NCBI RefSeq assembly: GCF_019711495.1
Contig: NZ_JAIGNM010000001.1
Location: 1,302,001-1,366,000 of the forward strand
Length of the DNA stretch: 64,000 nt
Direction: 5' to 3'
Source: Qipengyuania xiamenensis
GTDB lineage: Bacteria > Pseudomonadota > Alphaproteobacteria > Sphingomonadales > Sphingomonadaceae
The position numbers and the translations under genes were made by a program. Under the pieces are notes generated by a model, which saw only the letters and a list, made by a program, of their open reading frames with translations, was not told where the DNA came from and made no database searches. Below are positions 1 to 8,960 of this stretch, one piece after another (positions within the stretch are counted from its first letter, which is position 1; each line of letters opens with the position of its first letter).

Positions 1-170
1 AAGTCGGAGTAGAGCAGCGGAGTACCAGCCGGCTGGCTACCGCCGCCGAACAGCGAAACCACCAGCAGCAGGCCGAGGAACACGCCGCCCCATACCATGA
101 GGCTCTTGATCCACGGGTTTGGGCCGTTGCCTTCGGGCTCGGGCGACTGGTTTTCGTTTTCGTCACGCAT
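1..170 (-). CDS. ftsH: ATP-dependent zinc metalloprotease FtsH, N-terminal fragment
   Basis: Only the first 56 codons are in the window; the gene runs off the left edge. The start is the ATG at 170-168. An acidic polar N-terminus (MRDENENQSPEPEG) leads into NPWIKSLMVWGGVFLGLLL, which is the first transmembrane helix, followed by the beginning of the periplasmic domain (PLLYSDF). The NPWIKSL plus YSDF pattern is typical of alphaproteobacterial FtsH, a membrane-anchored AAA protease. The ATPase and zinc sites lie outside the window, so the call rests on the N-terminus alone. Confidence 0.8.
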   Translation of the reverse strand, partial: MRDENENQSPEPEGNGPNPWIKSLMVWGGVFLGLLLVVSLFGGGSQPAGTPLLYSD

Positions 171-253
171 TGCTGGGTGCAATCCTTTCCTGGAATTGCT
201 GATGTAGGTGCGGGCGTGTGAATGACAAGTTTAGCACAGGCGCTATTTCGGCG

Positions 254-892
254 CTAATCGCGATCACACTCATCGACTGCGTAGGCCCGGCAGAACACCT
301 CGACCGCCCCCTCGATACGCTGGCGGTCGCGCACTGGATCGACGGGATGGCCGAAACGCCGCTCGAGGTCGCCCATCCCCTTGCACATGCTGGCAAACTG
401 TTCGACCGCCAGCTCGATATCGTCGATCTCGACCTCTCCCGCCTCCACCATCGCGCGCATCAGGCCGGCAAAGGCCGCCTTCATGCGGTGCGGACCCGAG
501 GCCAGGAAAGCAGCGCCGATCTCCGGCTCATGCTCGGTTTCCGCAGCGATACGGCGTTCGAACTGAACCATTTCGGGGCGTGAGAGGAAGGCCATCATGG
601 CCTCGCCCACCGCCGTCATTCGCTGGCGAAGCGAACCGCGCAGGTCTGGCGTCGTCTGGAACTGCCCGCGCATCTTCTCGCATTCGAGTTCCACTGCCGC
701 GGCAAACAGGCCGCGCTTGTCGCCGAAGTGATTGTAGACGGTGACCTTGGACACGCCGGCATCTGCGGCGACCTGCTCGATCGAGGTCGCCGCAAATCCC
801 GAATCGAAGAAGGCACGACCGGCCGCATCGAGGATCGCCTCGCGCTTGGCCTTGTCGGCCGGCCTCCCGGCCTTTTTCACGTCGCTTGACAA
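254..892 (-). CDS. TetR/AcrR-family transcriptional regulator of the divergent efflux operon
   Basis: A 212-residue repressor with a classic TetR helix-turn-helix near residues 20-65 (AILDAAGRAFF, then IEQVAADAGVSKVTVYNHFGDK) and an alpha-helical ligand-binding C-terminus. It is divergent from the efflux operon at 976, and the 84-bp spacer holds two copies of one inverted repeat, so it probably represses both that operon and itself. The longest reading frame begins at a TTG (892); a GTG four codons in (880) is an equally plausible start, and no strong ribosome-binding site separates them. The ligand cannot be read from the sequence. Size and domain order are normal for the family. Confidence 0.9.
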   Translation of the reverse strand: MSSDVKKAGRPADKAKREAILDAAGRAFFDSGFAATSIEQVAADAGVSKVTVYNHFGDKRGLFAAAVELECEKMRGQFQTTPDLRGSLRQRMTAVGEAMMAFLSRPEMVQFERRIAAETEHEPEIGAAFLASGPHRMKAAFAGLMRAMVEAGEVEIDDIELAVEQFASMCKGMGDLERRFGHPVDPVRDRQRIEGAVEVFCRAYAVDECDRD

Positions 893-894
893 AG

Positions 895-928
895 TGAACG
901 GTCCCGTTCAGTTGAACGCCATCGTTCA
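895..928. promoter_or_regulatory. Tandem inverted repeats, probable TetR operator pair
   Basis: Two 16-bp elements of the form TGAACG-N4-CGTTCA occur at 895-910 (TGAACGGTCCCGTTCA) and 913-928 (TGAACGCCATCGTTCA), 18 bp centre to centre. A further half-site, CGTTCA, lies near 946. They sit between the tetR start and the start of the ABC operon, where a TetR dimer pair could block both promoters. Assignment to this regulator is inferred from position and symmetry. Confidence 0.75.
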
Positions 929-975
929 GTAATGGACGAGTCGCCCGTTCAACGCAAGCAGAGGTCGCCAAGGAC

Positions 976-2109
976 ATGATCTGGATAGCCATCCGCATGC
1001 TGACGGGTGATCCGCAGAAGTTCTTCGGGCTGGTCTTCGGCATTGCCTTCTCGACCCTGCTCATCACCCAGCAGCTGACGATCTTCGTCAACCTGCTCGA
1101 ACGCGGCGCGAGCGGCGTCTACAATGTCTCGAGCGCCGATGTCTGGGTCATGGACCCGGTCAGCCGCACCACCGATGTCGCCTATGCCATGCCCTCTACC
1201 GCGCTCGACAAGGTGCGCGGTGTGCCCGGGGTAGAATGGGCTGTCCCGCATATCCGTGCGCAGGCCTCGGTCCGCACGAAGGACGGCGATCTCGAAGGCG
1301 TCGCGGTGATCGGCGTGGACGATGCGACCCTCATCGGCCTGCCCAAGAACATGGTCGAAGGCTCGATCGACGTACTCTCGCAGCCCGACAGCGTGATCAT
1401 CGACGATGTCGGCACGACGCGCATGTTCCCCGGCCAGTCGCCTATCGGCGAGCGGCTGGAGCTGAACGACCAGCGCGCGGTCATTCGCGGGATCGCCGAC
1501 GCCGTCCCCAGCTTCACCAGCACGGTCGTCCTCTACACGAAGTACAGTCAGGCGCTGAACTACGTGCCCGGCACACGTAACCGACTTTCCTTCGTCCTCG
1601 TCGGCGCGGAAAACCCGGCGGAAGCGAAGGCTCTTTCCGAAAAGATCGAGGAAGAGACCGGCCTCAAGGCACAGACGCGCGAGGAATTTGCCCGCGACGG
1701 AGTCCAGTTCATCATCGATAACACCGGCATTCCCTTGAACTTCGGGATCACCGTCGCGCTCGGCTTTATCGTCGGCGTGGCGATCGTCGGCCTGACCTTC
1801 AGCCTCTTCATCCGGGACAACATCAAGCAGTTCGGCGCACTGAAGGCGATCGGTGTCACCAATGGCAAGATCCGCCGAATGGTCGCAGCACAGGCGGGGC
1901 TGGTGGGACTGATCGGATACGGTCTGGGCGTGCTCGGCACGGTCGGCTTCATCCAGGCCTTCTCCTCCAATCCGACCTTCAAGGGCTTCTACATTCCCTG
2001 GCAGATCCCGTTGATCAGTGCGGCAGCGGTCACGATCATCCTGGCGTTGACCGGCTGGCTGGCTCTGCGCAGCGTGCTCAAGACCGAACCTGCGTCGGTG
2101 TTCCGCTAA
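976..2109 (+). CDS. ABC transporter permease, DevC/MacB-FtsX type
   Basis: A 377-residue inner-membrane permease: one N-terminal transmembrane helix (about residues 15-35), a large periplasmic domain (about 40-240), and three C-terminal helices (about 255-280, 300-325, 345-365). This is the FtsX/MacB-like topology of the DevC family. It is the first gene of a four-gene efflux operon, and its TAA overlaps the next ATG (TAATG at 2107-2111). With the ATPase, adaptor and outer-membrane factor behind it, it would form a trans-envelope exporter, controlled by the upstream TetR protein. The substrate is unknown; heterocyst glycolipid export is known for cyanobacterial DevBCA but cannot be assumed here. 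Confidence 0.88.
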   Translation: MIWIAIRMLTGDPQKFFGLVFGIAFSTLLITQQLTIFVNLLERGASGVYNVSSADVWVMDPVSRTTDVAYAMPSTALDKVRGVPGVEWAVPHIRAQASVRTKDGDLEGVAVIGVDDATLIGLPKNMVEGSIDVLSQPDSVIIDDVGTTRMFPGQSPIGERLELNDQRAVIRGIADAVPSFTSTVVLYTKYSQALNYVPGTRNRLSFVLVGAENPAEAKALSEKIEEETGLKAQTREEFARDGVQFIIDNTGIPLNFGITVALGFIVGVAIVGLTFSLFIRDNIKQFGALKAIGVTNGKIRRMVAAQAGLVGLIGYGLGVLGTVGFIQAFSSNPTFKGFYIPWQIPLISAAAVTIILALTGWLALRSVLKTEPASVFR

Positions 2110-2852
2110 TGGGCAAGAAAATGGACACCTCGGCCATCGGCGGCTGCAATCCCGAAGCGGCGATCTGCACGCGCGCCGTCACGCGTGATTTTCAGGCCGG
2201 GCAGCAGACGATCACCGTCCTCCACGGGATCGATCTCGACGTAAAGGCGGGCGAGCTCACCTTCCTCGTGGGCGAAAGCGGATCGGGCAAGACGACGCTC
2301 ATCTCGATCATGTGCGGCATCCTCTGGCCGACCCAAGGCGAGGTGAAGGTCTTCGGCACCGACATCTACGACCTGTCCGACGATGAGCTGGTCGAATTCC
2401 GACTCAACAACATCGGCTTCATTTTCCAGCAGTACAATCTGATCCCCTCGATCGATGCCGCCAGCAACGCGGCCGTCCCGTTGATTGCACAGGGCATGGA
2501 GCGGCACGAGGCCCGTGAGAAGGCCGTAGCCATGCTGGAGAAACTCAATATCGGCGATCAGGCCGACAAGCTGCCCAACCAGCTGTCTGGCGGCCAGCAG
2601 CAGCGCGTCGCCATCGCCCGCGCGCTGGTGCACGAACCGCGTCTCGTGGTCTGCGACGAGCCGACCGCCGCGCTCGATGCCGCTTCGGGTCGCCGCGTCA
2701 TGGACCTGCTGCGCGAAGTGGCCGTCGCCGAAGACCGCGCCTGCATCATCGTCACCCACGACAACCGCATTTTCGACATGGCCGACCGCATCCTCGTGCT
2801 CGAGGACGGGAAGGTCACGCATGACGGCGATCACATGCCGGAGGATCACTAA
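2109..2852 (+). CDS. ABC transporter ATP-binding protein, DevA/LolD/MacB type
   Basis: A 247-residue nucleotide-binding protein with all diagnostic motifs: Walker A GESGSGKTT, Q-loop (FIFQQYN), signature LSGGQQQRVAIARAL, Walker B VVCDEPTAALD and switch histidine (IIVTHD). It is translationally coupled to both neighbours (TAATG at each junction). It energises the permease encoded immediately upstream. The family is the lipoprotein/MacB-like exporter ATPase group. Confidence 0.94.
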   Translation: MGKKMDTSAIGGCNPEAAICTRAVTRDFQAGQQTITVLHGIDLDVKAGELTFLVGESGSGKTTLISIMCGILWPTQGEVKVFGTDIYDLSDDELVEFRLNNIGFIFQQYNLIPSIDAASNAAVPLIAQGMERHEAREKAVAMLEKLNIGDQADKLPNQLSGGQQQRVAIARALVHEPRLVVCDEPTAALDAASGRRVMDLLREVAVAEDRACIIVTHDNRIFDMADRILVLEDGKVTHDGDHMPEDH

Positions 2853-3844
2853 TGGCACTCGATATTCGCAACTTGAGCTTCTCGCGGCAGATCCTGCCGG
2901 TGATCGCGGTGGTCGGACTGATCTTTGCCGCCCTCTACATCCTGTCGGGCCAGCCCGACCGCGAGTTGTCCGACCCCGACCGCGAACCGCCGCGCACGCC
3001 CGAAGCGCTGGCCGACGAGGCGCGTGTCGCAGGTTCGGGCATCGTCGAACCGTCGAGTGAGCTGGTCCAGATCGGCTCGGCCCTGTCGGGTCTCGTCACC
3101 GGCCTCTACGTCCAGCCCGGCGACCGCGTGAGCGAGGGCCAGACGCTGTTCACCGTCGATGATCGCGCCGTGCGCGCGCAGCTGCGCGAAGCCAATGCCG
3201 CGATTGCCGAAGCGCGTGCCGCCATCGCCGAAGCGCAGAGCGCACAGGCCACTGCCGCGAGCCAGCTCTCGCTCTATCGCAATGTCGACGACCCCGCCGC
3301 CGTCAGCCGTAGCGAGGTGATCCGCGCGGAAGGCGAAGCCAGCGCCGCCGCCGAGCGCCTTCGCCTGGCACGAGCGCGGCTTGACGCCGCCCAGGCCCGC
3401 GCAGGTTCGGCTCGCACCGAGCTGGGCCGCCTGACCGTGCGCGCCCCGATTGCGGGCGAAATCCTCGCGGTGAATATCCGCAAGGGCGAATATGTCAGCA
3501 CCATGGGCGGAGGCGGCTCGCAGCCCTTCATCGAGATGGGCCAGACCCAGCCGATGCATGTGCGCATCGATATCGATGAGGAACAGGCCCCGCGCCTCGC
3601 CATGGGCGAACCCGCCACCGTCAGCCCGCGCGGCGCATCGGACCAGCAGGTACAGGCCAGCTTCGTTCGCGCAGAGCCGCTGGTCGTTCCAAAGCGCTCG
3701 CTCACCAATTCGGCTGCCGAGCGCGTCGATGTGCGCGTCCTGCAGGTAATCTACGAATTGCCGGCGGACTCGGTTGGCGACGACGGCCTGTTCCGTGTCG
3801 GCCAGCAGGTCGATGCCTATATGCCGGCGAAGGCAGGCGAATGA
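2852..3844 (+). CDS. HlyD-family periplasmic adaptor subunit of the ABC efflux pump
   Basis: A 330-residue membrane-fusion protein. It has an N-terminal membrane anchor (about residues 14-32), a biotinyl-lipoyl half (about 70-110, with VTGLYVQPGDRVSEGQTLF), a long alanine-rich coiled-coil hairpin (about 112-190), the second lipoyl half (LTVRAPIAGEILAVNIRKGE) and a beta-barrel domain. It bridges the inner-membrane permease and the outer-membrane channel. The start overlaps the ATPase stop by one base and the stop overlaps the next gene by four (ATGA). Confidence 0.92.
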   Translation: MALDIRNLSFSRQILPVIAVVGLIFAALYILSGQPDRELSDPDREPPRTPEALADEARVAGSGIVEPSSELVQIGSALSGLVTGLYVQPGDRVSEGQTLFTVDDRAVRAQLREANAAIAEARAAIAEAQSAQATAASQLSLYRNVDDPAAVSRSEVIRAEGEASAAAERLRLARARLDAAQARAGSARTELGRLTVRAPIAGEILAVNIRKGEYVSTMGGGGSQPFIEMGQTQPMHVRIDIDEEQAPRLAMGEPATVSPRGASDQQVQASFVRAEPLVVPKRSLTNSAAERVDVRVLQVIYELPADSVGDDGLFRVGQQVDAYMPAKAGE

Positions 3845-5268
3845 TGCGCACCATCACCCTTGCCGCAAGCGCGCTGGCCCTGTCGGCCTGCGCGGGCGGA
3901 CCTCCGCCCGAGGTCGCTACGCCAACGCCGGTCCTGCCGCAGCAGTTCTACCATGCACCTGACGCAGGAACGGGCGCAGAGCTTGCCGCGCTCCTGCCGA
4001 CTTCCGATCCCGCTTATGACACGCTTGCAGCACAAGCGCTGGCAGGGTCCCCGACCCTCGGCGAGGCCGTGGCGCGGATCGAACAGGCACGTGCCGGAGC
4101 CGCACGAGCCGGGGCGGAGCGCTTGCCCGCTATCGGTGCCAACGCATCTGTCACGGGCACCCGAACCAATCCTGCGCAATTTGGCACCTCACTACCGCCG
4201 GGAATTGCCTTCGACACCGAACGCGTAGCCTATGCCGCCAACCTGACGGCGCGCTGGGATCTCGATGTCTTCGGCCGCCTGCGCGCGCAGGAACGCGCCG
4301 CGCTGGCCCGTGTCGACGCCGCCGACGCATCGGCGCTCGCCGTTCGCAACGCCCTGCTGGCCGAGATTGCCGCGAGCGTCATCGACTGGCGCACCCTCGA
4401 AGCCCGGCAGGCGGAGATCGAAGACGACATCGCCGCTGCCGAGGAACTGGCGCGGCTGGCGGGTGTGCGCGAACGCGCCGGGATTGCGCCGGGCTTCGAC
4501 CGCGTGCGGGCGGAAAGCGCCGCCAATGCCTCGCGCAGCCGACTTGCCGCACTCGACAGCGAGCGTGCGCGGCTGACTGGTCGCCTCGTCACCCTGACCG
4601 CGCAGGGCGGCATGCAGGTTCGCGCCGCCATGGCGCTCGGGGCTGCGGACACCGAACTTCCCGCACCGCCTGTTGCGCTGCCCTCGTCGCTGCTGGTGAA
4701 CCGGCCCGACATCCTTGCGGCCTCCGCCACGCTGGCCGCCGCCGATGCCGAGCTTGCCGCGACCGCGCGTCGCCGTTTCCCGACTTTCGACCTGTCGGCA
4801 GCACTCGGCCTGCTCGCCTTCAGTCCCGGCGACCTGTTCGACGAGGACAGCATCGTCGGCTCGATCGCCGCCACGATTGCCGGACCGCTGCTCGACTTCG
4901 GCCGGATCGAAGCCGAGATCGACGGCGCCGCTGCCGGAAAGCGTGCCGCATTCGAGGCCTATCGCGGCGCAGTCTATACCGCGCTGGGCGACGCCGAAGC
5001 CGCCTATGGCCTCGTCGCCGCAGCCGACCGCGAACTGGCCGCAGCTGGCGCAGAGGCAGAAAGCCTGCAGCGTGCTGCGCGCCTTGCCGAAACGCGTCAG
5101 GAAGCGGGCCTTGCCGATTTCCTCACCGTGCTCGAAGCGCGGCGGGCAGCCGATGCAAGCGGCGAACGTGCCGCGGCTGCGGTGGGCCGTGCCAAGCGCG
5201 CCCGGGTCCTCTTGTGGCAGGCGCTGGGCGGTGACCCTCAGCCGATCACGCGGTCGATCAGCCAGTAG
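3841..5268 (+). CDS. Outer-membrane efflux lipoprotein, TolC/NodT type
   Basis: A 475-residue outer-membrane factor. The signal peptide ends in a lipobox (LALSAC, Cys17), predicting a lipid-anchored trimeric channel. Two alpha-helical outer-membrane-efflux repeats follow (about residues 60-255 and 275-470), with typical alanine-rich helices and the RPDI motif near 285. It completes the tripartite pump with the three genes upstream. Its 3' end overlaps the oppositely oriented hupE-like gene by 31 bp (5238-5268). Confidence 0.92.
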   Translation: MMRTITLAASALALSACAGGPPPEVATPTPVLPQQFYHAPDAGTGAELAALLPTSDPAYDTLAAQALAGSPTLGEAVARIEQARAGAARAGAERLPAIGANASVTGTRTNPAQFGTSLPPGIAFDTERVAYAANLTARWDLDVFGRLRAQERAALARVDAADASALAVRNALLAEIAASVIDWRTLEARQAEIEDDIAAAEELARLAGVRERAGIAPGFDRVRAESAANASRSRLAALDSERARLTGRLVTLTAQGGMQVRAAMALGAADTELPAPPVALPSSLLVNRPDILAASATLAAADAELAATARRRFPTFDLSAALGLLAFSPGDLFDEDSIVGSIAATIAGPLLDFGRIEAEIDGAAAGKRAAFEAYRGAVYTALGDAEAAYGLVAAADRELAAAGAEAESLQRAARLAETRQEAGLADFLTVLEARRAADASGERAAAAVGRAKRARVLLWQALGGDPQPITRSISQ

Positions 5269-6206
5269 GCCCCGATTATCCCGATGGGATAGGAGGCGAA
5301 CCGGATTGCCCGCGCCTCCAGACCCGGCCTGACACGACGTAGCCCTTCCACCAGTGCCAGCACGGCGGCGATGACGATCAACTGGCCGGCCTCCACCCCG
5401 AGGTTGAAGCTGATAAGCGCGGCGGGCACCTCGCCTTCGGGCAAGCCGATCTCGCGCAGGGCTCCTGCAAAGCCGAAACCGTGGAGCAGGCCGAAAACGA
5501 ACGCGACCAGCCACGGCAGGCGGCGGGTCAGCGTCTCGCGCGTGCCGCGGGCGATCTCTACCGCGAGGAAGACGATCGAGAGGGCGATCAGCGCCTCGAC
5601 CGGACGCTGCGGCAATCCGGTCAGGCCGAGCGTCGTGCCTGCCAGCGTGATCGAATGCGCAATTGTGAAGGCAGTCGCTGCTTTCACGACGGCCCAGCCG
5701 CCGCGCACCAGCAGCACGAGCGCAATGACGAAGAGGAGATGGTCCCATCCCGTGAGGATGTGGTCTACCCCGATCAGGAAATAGCCCTGCCAGACCTGCG
5801 CGCTCGACGGGCGCTCGGCAATTGTCGCGAGCGGGGCTTCGGGCGTCAGGCGATGGACCTGTACGGGCCGGTCCTTTGGAGCAACGCGCAGGATAGCCTC
5901 GCCCGGCGCGGGGAAGCTCCAGCCCATCTCCTGTCCTGCCACCTCGCCCGAACAATTCACGTCGGCGCGGCCCGTCACGACTGCGGGCGCGATCACCAGG
6001 TCAGGGTTGCTCGAGAACTGGCAATTGCCGGGCAGGACAGGGCGTACCGGCTCGGTGTTTGCTCGCGGAGCACGCGGCTCGCGCCAGCCCAGCGACCACT
6101 CGGTTGCCGAGACCTGCTCGAACTGGATCGATACGGGCCGCAGTTCGTCTGCCGCAGCGACCGCGGGCATCGACAGCATCAGGACCGCAAGCAACCAACG
6201 GATCAT
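5238..6206 (-). CDS. HupE/UreJ-family membrane protein
   Basis: A 322-residue protein with a signal peptide (cleavage near AAADEL), an extracytoplasmic N-terminal domain with a Cys pair (about residues 62 and 84), and a C-terminal membrane domain of about six helices. The second part starts with the family motif GVDHILTGWDHLLFV and has a second conserved segment, FGLLHGFGFA. HupE and UreJ are nickel/cobalt-type permeases; this long subclass with an N-terminal domain is not functionally defined. It is the last gene of the DUF3604-PPIase-HupE operon, and its ATG overlaps the PPIase stop (ATGA). Confidence 0.85.
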   Translation of the reverse strand: MIRWLLAVLMLSMPAVAAADELRPVSIQFEQVSATEWSLGWREPRAPRANTEPVRPVLPGNCQFSSNPDLVIAPAVVTGRADVNCSGEVAGQEMGWSFPAPGEAILRVAPKDRPVQVHRLTPEAPLATIAERPSSAQVWQGYFLIGVDHILTGWDHLLFVIALVLLVRGGWAVVKAATAFTIAHSITLAGTTLGLTGLPQRPVEALIALSIVFLAVEIARGTRETLTRRLPWLVAFVFGLLHGFGFAGALREIGLPEGEVPAALISFNLGVEAGQLIVIAAVLALVEGLRRVRPGLEARAIRFASYPIGIIGAYWLIDRVIG

Positions 6207-6988
6207 TCGACCTCGATCCGGTAGGCGTCGCGCAGCACCTCGTAGGCCTTCTCGCGGCGCGCCTGGATGGTGCGGCTACGCCATTCCGCCTCCACCCTTT
6301 CGCTGATCTCGGCAAAGGGTGGGACGCTCCCTTCCCCACGCCGGTTCAGGCGCACGAGATGCCAGCCGTAGCCCGAGCGTATCGGGCCCTGCCACTGCGA
6401 CCCGGCGGTAAGCCGCCCGACTTCCTCCGCGAACTGCATCCCGAACACTTGCGCCACGTCACGTTCTTCCATGCCTTCGACCGCGCGGGGCAGGCTGATC
6501 GTCTGACCGACAGGTTCCTCGCCATCGCGTGCGGCCAATGCTCCGCTCTCGCTGGAAAAGTAGACCTGCTCGAAAGTCAGCAGGCCGCCGGTTTCGAAGG
6601 CACCCGGGTTCTCCGCCAACCATTCGCGCAGTTCGGCCTCGGAAGGCTGCGCCAGTTCGACTTCGGCTCCGGCGAGTTCGTCCATCTTGGCCGCCAGCCT
6701 TCGCCTGACGACCGGATCACCCTGATCGAGCCCCAGCCGCAAGGCCTCGCGGTAAAGCACTTCCTCGCGAGTCCAGCGATCGATCTGGGCATCGAGTTCG
6801 GCATCTGTCGGCGGGCGCCCCATCGTGCGCTCGAAACCGAGCGCGAGCCCGGCCTGTTGCTCGCGGCTCAAGGTGATCGTGCGTTCGGCCGGATCGACGG
6901 GATCGCCACCGCGCGCGAGCAAGCCCCAGATCGCGGCACCGGCAATCAGGAAATGCGCGAGCGGATCGCGCAGCAGCCTTCTTATCAT
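6203..6988 (-). CDS. Membrane-anchored parvulin-type peptidyl-prolyl isomerase
   Basis: A 261-residue protein with one N-terminal transmembrane anchor (HFLIAGAAIWGLLA, about residues 12-25), a helical SurA/PpiD-like segment, and a C-terminal PpiC-like domain (about 120-240) ending in SGYGWHLVRLNRR, the parvulin signature. It probably folds periplasmic proteins. It sits between the DUF3604 lipoprotein and the HupE-like protein and overlaps both by four bases, so it may be a dedicated chaperone for one of them. That specificity is inference. Confidence 0.88.
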   Translation of the reverse strand: MIRRLLRDPLAHFLIAGAAIWGLLARGGDPVDPAERTITLSREQQAGLALGFERTMGRPPTDAELDAQIDRWTREEVLYREALRLGLDQGDPVVRRRLAAKMDELAGAEVELAQPSEAELREWLAENPGAFETGGLLTFEQVYFSSESGALAARDGEEPVGQTISLPRAVEGMEERDVAQVFGMQFAEEVGRLTAGSQWQGPIRSGYGWHLVRLNRRGEGSVPPFAEISERVEAEWRSRTIQARREKAYEVLRDAYRIEVE

Positions 6989-8919
6989 CGCTCGTCCATG
7001 ATCGGCGGCCCGTCACCCGGTGCCCTGCGCGGACGCAACCAGACGGGCGAGGAATAGGCGCGTTCCTGGATGACATTCGCCTCGACCACGTCTGCCGGCA
7101 GGTCGAGACCGAAGCGCTTTGCATCGAACAGCACCCAGCTCGGCGTGGGGATTTCGATCACGCGCACATAGTAGAAGGCGCGCTGCCCTTCGGCGTAGTC
7201 GGGATCGGTCCAGGTAACCCGAAGTTCCGAAGCTCCGATTGAGTTCTCGTAGGTCGCCTCGCTCCGGTTGACCGTGTCGCCGACCGGCGGGACCGGCGAA
7301 TTCGAAGCGCCATCCATTTCGCGCGCGCTCCACGCGACATCATAGACCTTTTCCCGGGCCTCGCCGCTCGCATCGACCCATCCCTTCACGACCTGCACGC
7401 GGTCGAGATTGGCGCCGTCGGGATCCTTCAGGGCGCTGATAAGGAAGGTCGCAGCCTTGCCGCTGTCTTCCAGCTCGCCGCCCATTGGCACGCCGCGTGT
7501 ATAGCCTGCGCGCACCCAGTCGCCGTCCCAGTCGCCATCGGTGAAATCGAAGCCGGCGAAGAGCCGCACAACCATGCGCGGGCCGGTCGTGGCGTAGACC
7601 TCGCGCCGCATGAAGGCGTCGAAGATTTCCGCGCGCGTGTTCCCCCTCGCCCAGGCCGCGGCATAGCCGCCGGCAAGGTAATGCCAGCCAAAACGGCCGA
7701 CCCGCGTACCGAGGTTCTGGCCCTCCATCGCACGGCCTTCGCGCGGCTCGTTGCCCGTGTGCTTGCCGAAGAAATTGTCCTCGTCACCCGTGGCCAGCGC
7801 AGTGTGGCTGTCGGTCGATCCGACGAGACCGAAGGCATAGGGATTGACGCCGAGCTGCTGTTCCAATGTCAGCCCGCGCAGCAGTGCCGAGCGGACGTAG
7901 CTGCCGGCATACATGTCGGGCGTAGCTTTCGCGGTCAGCGGCAAATTGCCCAATTCCCACCCGGCGACCCCGAAGCCTGCGAATTCATCGTTGGGCGAGA
8001 GGAAGGGATGCGTCTCGCTGTCGCCCTTGATCTGCGTCGCCTCGACCACCGGCTCGCGCGCGGCACGGCGGCGGGCATATTGCGCACTCATGGCGCCGCC
8101 ATCGGGACCCGTCAGCTCGAACATCATGCCGTTCGACAAGTTGGAATTGTGCGGGATCGCCAGCACCTTGCCACCGGTGTTTTCCTCGTAGGCGTCCATA
8201 TAGTCCCACAGGCCGGTGACCTCGCCGTCGATCCCCGGATAGGGAAGGATCTCGCCGGTCTTCGCGCTGCCGTCCCGGAACATGACCACGCGGTGCAAAT
8301 TATTGCCGCCCGGCATCAGCGTCCATTCGAAGCCGGCAAAGGCGGTGAACCTGCCCGGCTCGTTATAGCGGTCGAGGATGTCGAGATGACGATCCCACAG
8401 CTCGCGCGTATTCTTTTCCTGCTGTGCGGGATCGCGCAGCGCTTCGGGAATCTCGTCATTCGCCGCTGCCGTGATCAATTCTGCCACCGCGCGCGTCGAT
8501 TGCTCGGGGCTTTCGTGCATCATGTCGTACCAGCGGCGCAGTGTGGGATCGCGGACCATCATGCGCGGTGCATCGTAAAGCCTGCGCGTCGCGCCCATCG
8601 CGTCGGAATGATCGGCGATGACAAGGAAATCGAGCGGGCGGTCAAGCTTTGCCGTCATGCCCGTGGTCGCGGTGACCTGTTCCCCGCGGGCGAACTTGAG
8701 CGCGTCCTCGGGTCCGAGGCGAACGCCGAAACCGAAGGCATCGACAGAGACATCGGTATGGAGGTGGGTGTCGCCCCAATAGGGACGGTCGGGAAATTCC
8801 GCGAGCTCGATCGTGTCGGTGCCGTCGCCGGATTGCGCCTCGGTCGCGTCCGCCGGCAATCGATCGCTACAGCCTGCCAGCAACAGGCTTAAAGCTGCGA
8901 CTCCGATGAGTTTTTGCAT
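6985..8919 (-). CDS. DUF3604-domain lipoprotein (PHP-like metal-dependent hydrolase)
   Basis: A 644-residue protein from the ATG at 8919; an in-frame extension upstream to 9000 lacks signal-peptide character and is excluded. It opens with a lipoprotein signal (LLLAGC, Cys18). The motif YWGDTHLHTD followed by LVIADHSDAMG gives the HxH and DH metal-binding signature of PHP-type phosphoesterases/hydrolases, and further His residues occur downstream (AIPHNSNLSNG, VGSTDSHTA). It is the first gene of the trio with the PPIase and HupE-like genes. Substrate and role are unknown; the DUF3604 family is widespread but biochemically undefined. Confidence 0.88.
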   Translation of the reverse strand: MQKLIGVAALSLLLAGCSDRLPADATEAQSGDGTDTIELAEFPDRPYWGDTHLHTDVSVDAFGFGVRLGPEDALKFARGEQVTATTGMTAKLDRPLDFLVIADHSDAMGATRRLYDAPRMMVRDPTLRRWYDMMHESPEQSTRAVAELITAAANDEIPEALRDPAQQEKNTRELWDRHLDILDRYNEPGRFTAFAGFEWTLMPGGNNLHRVVMFRDGSAKTGEILPYPGIDGEVTGLWDYMDAYEENTGGKVLAIPHNSNLSNGMMFELTGPDGGAMSAQYARRRAAREPVVEATQIKGDSETHPFLSPNDEFAGFGVAGWELGNLPLTAKATPDMYAGSYVRSALLRGLTLEQQLGVNPYAFGLVGSTDSHTALATGDEDNFFGKHTGNEPREGRAMEGQNLGTRVGRFGWHYLAGGYAAAWARGNTRAEIFDAFMRREVYATTGPRMVVRLFAGFDFTDGDWDGDWVRAGYTRGVPMGGELEDSGKAATFLISALKDPDGANLDRVQVVKGWVDASGEAREKVYDVAWSAREMDGASNSPVPPVGDTVNRSEATYENSIGASELRVTWTDPDYAEGQRAFYYVRVIEIPTPSWVLFDAKRFGLDLPADVVEANVIQERAYSSPVWLRPRRAPGDGPPIMDER

Positions 8920-8960
8920 CGCTTGTCCTCCCCCGCGCAACTGTGCGCAGGGCGACGCGA

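Noticed and set aside
4192-5955. 587-codon minus-strand frame across the outer-membrane factor and hupE-like genes
   Set aside because: Composition is Arg/Gly-rich shadow sequence with no recognisable domain.
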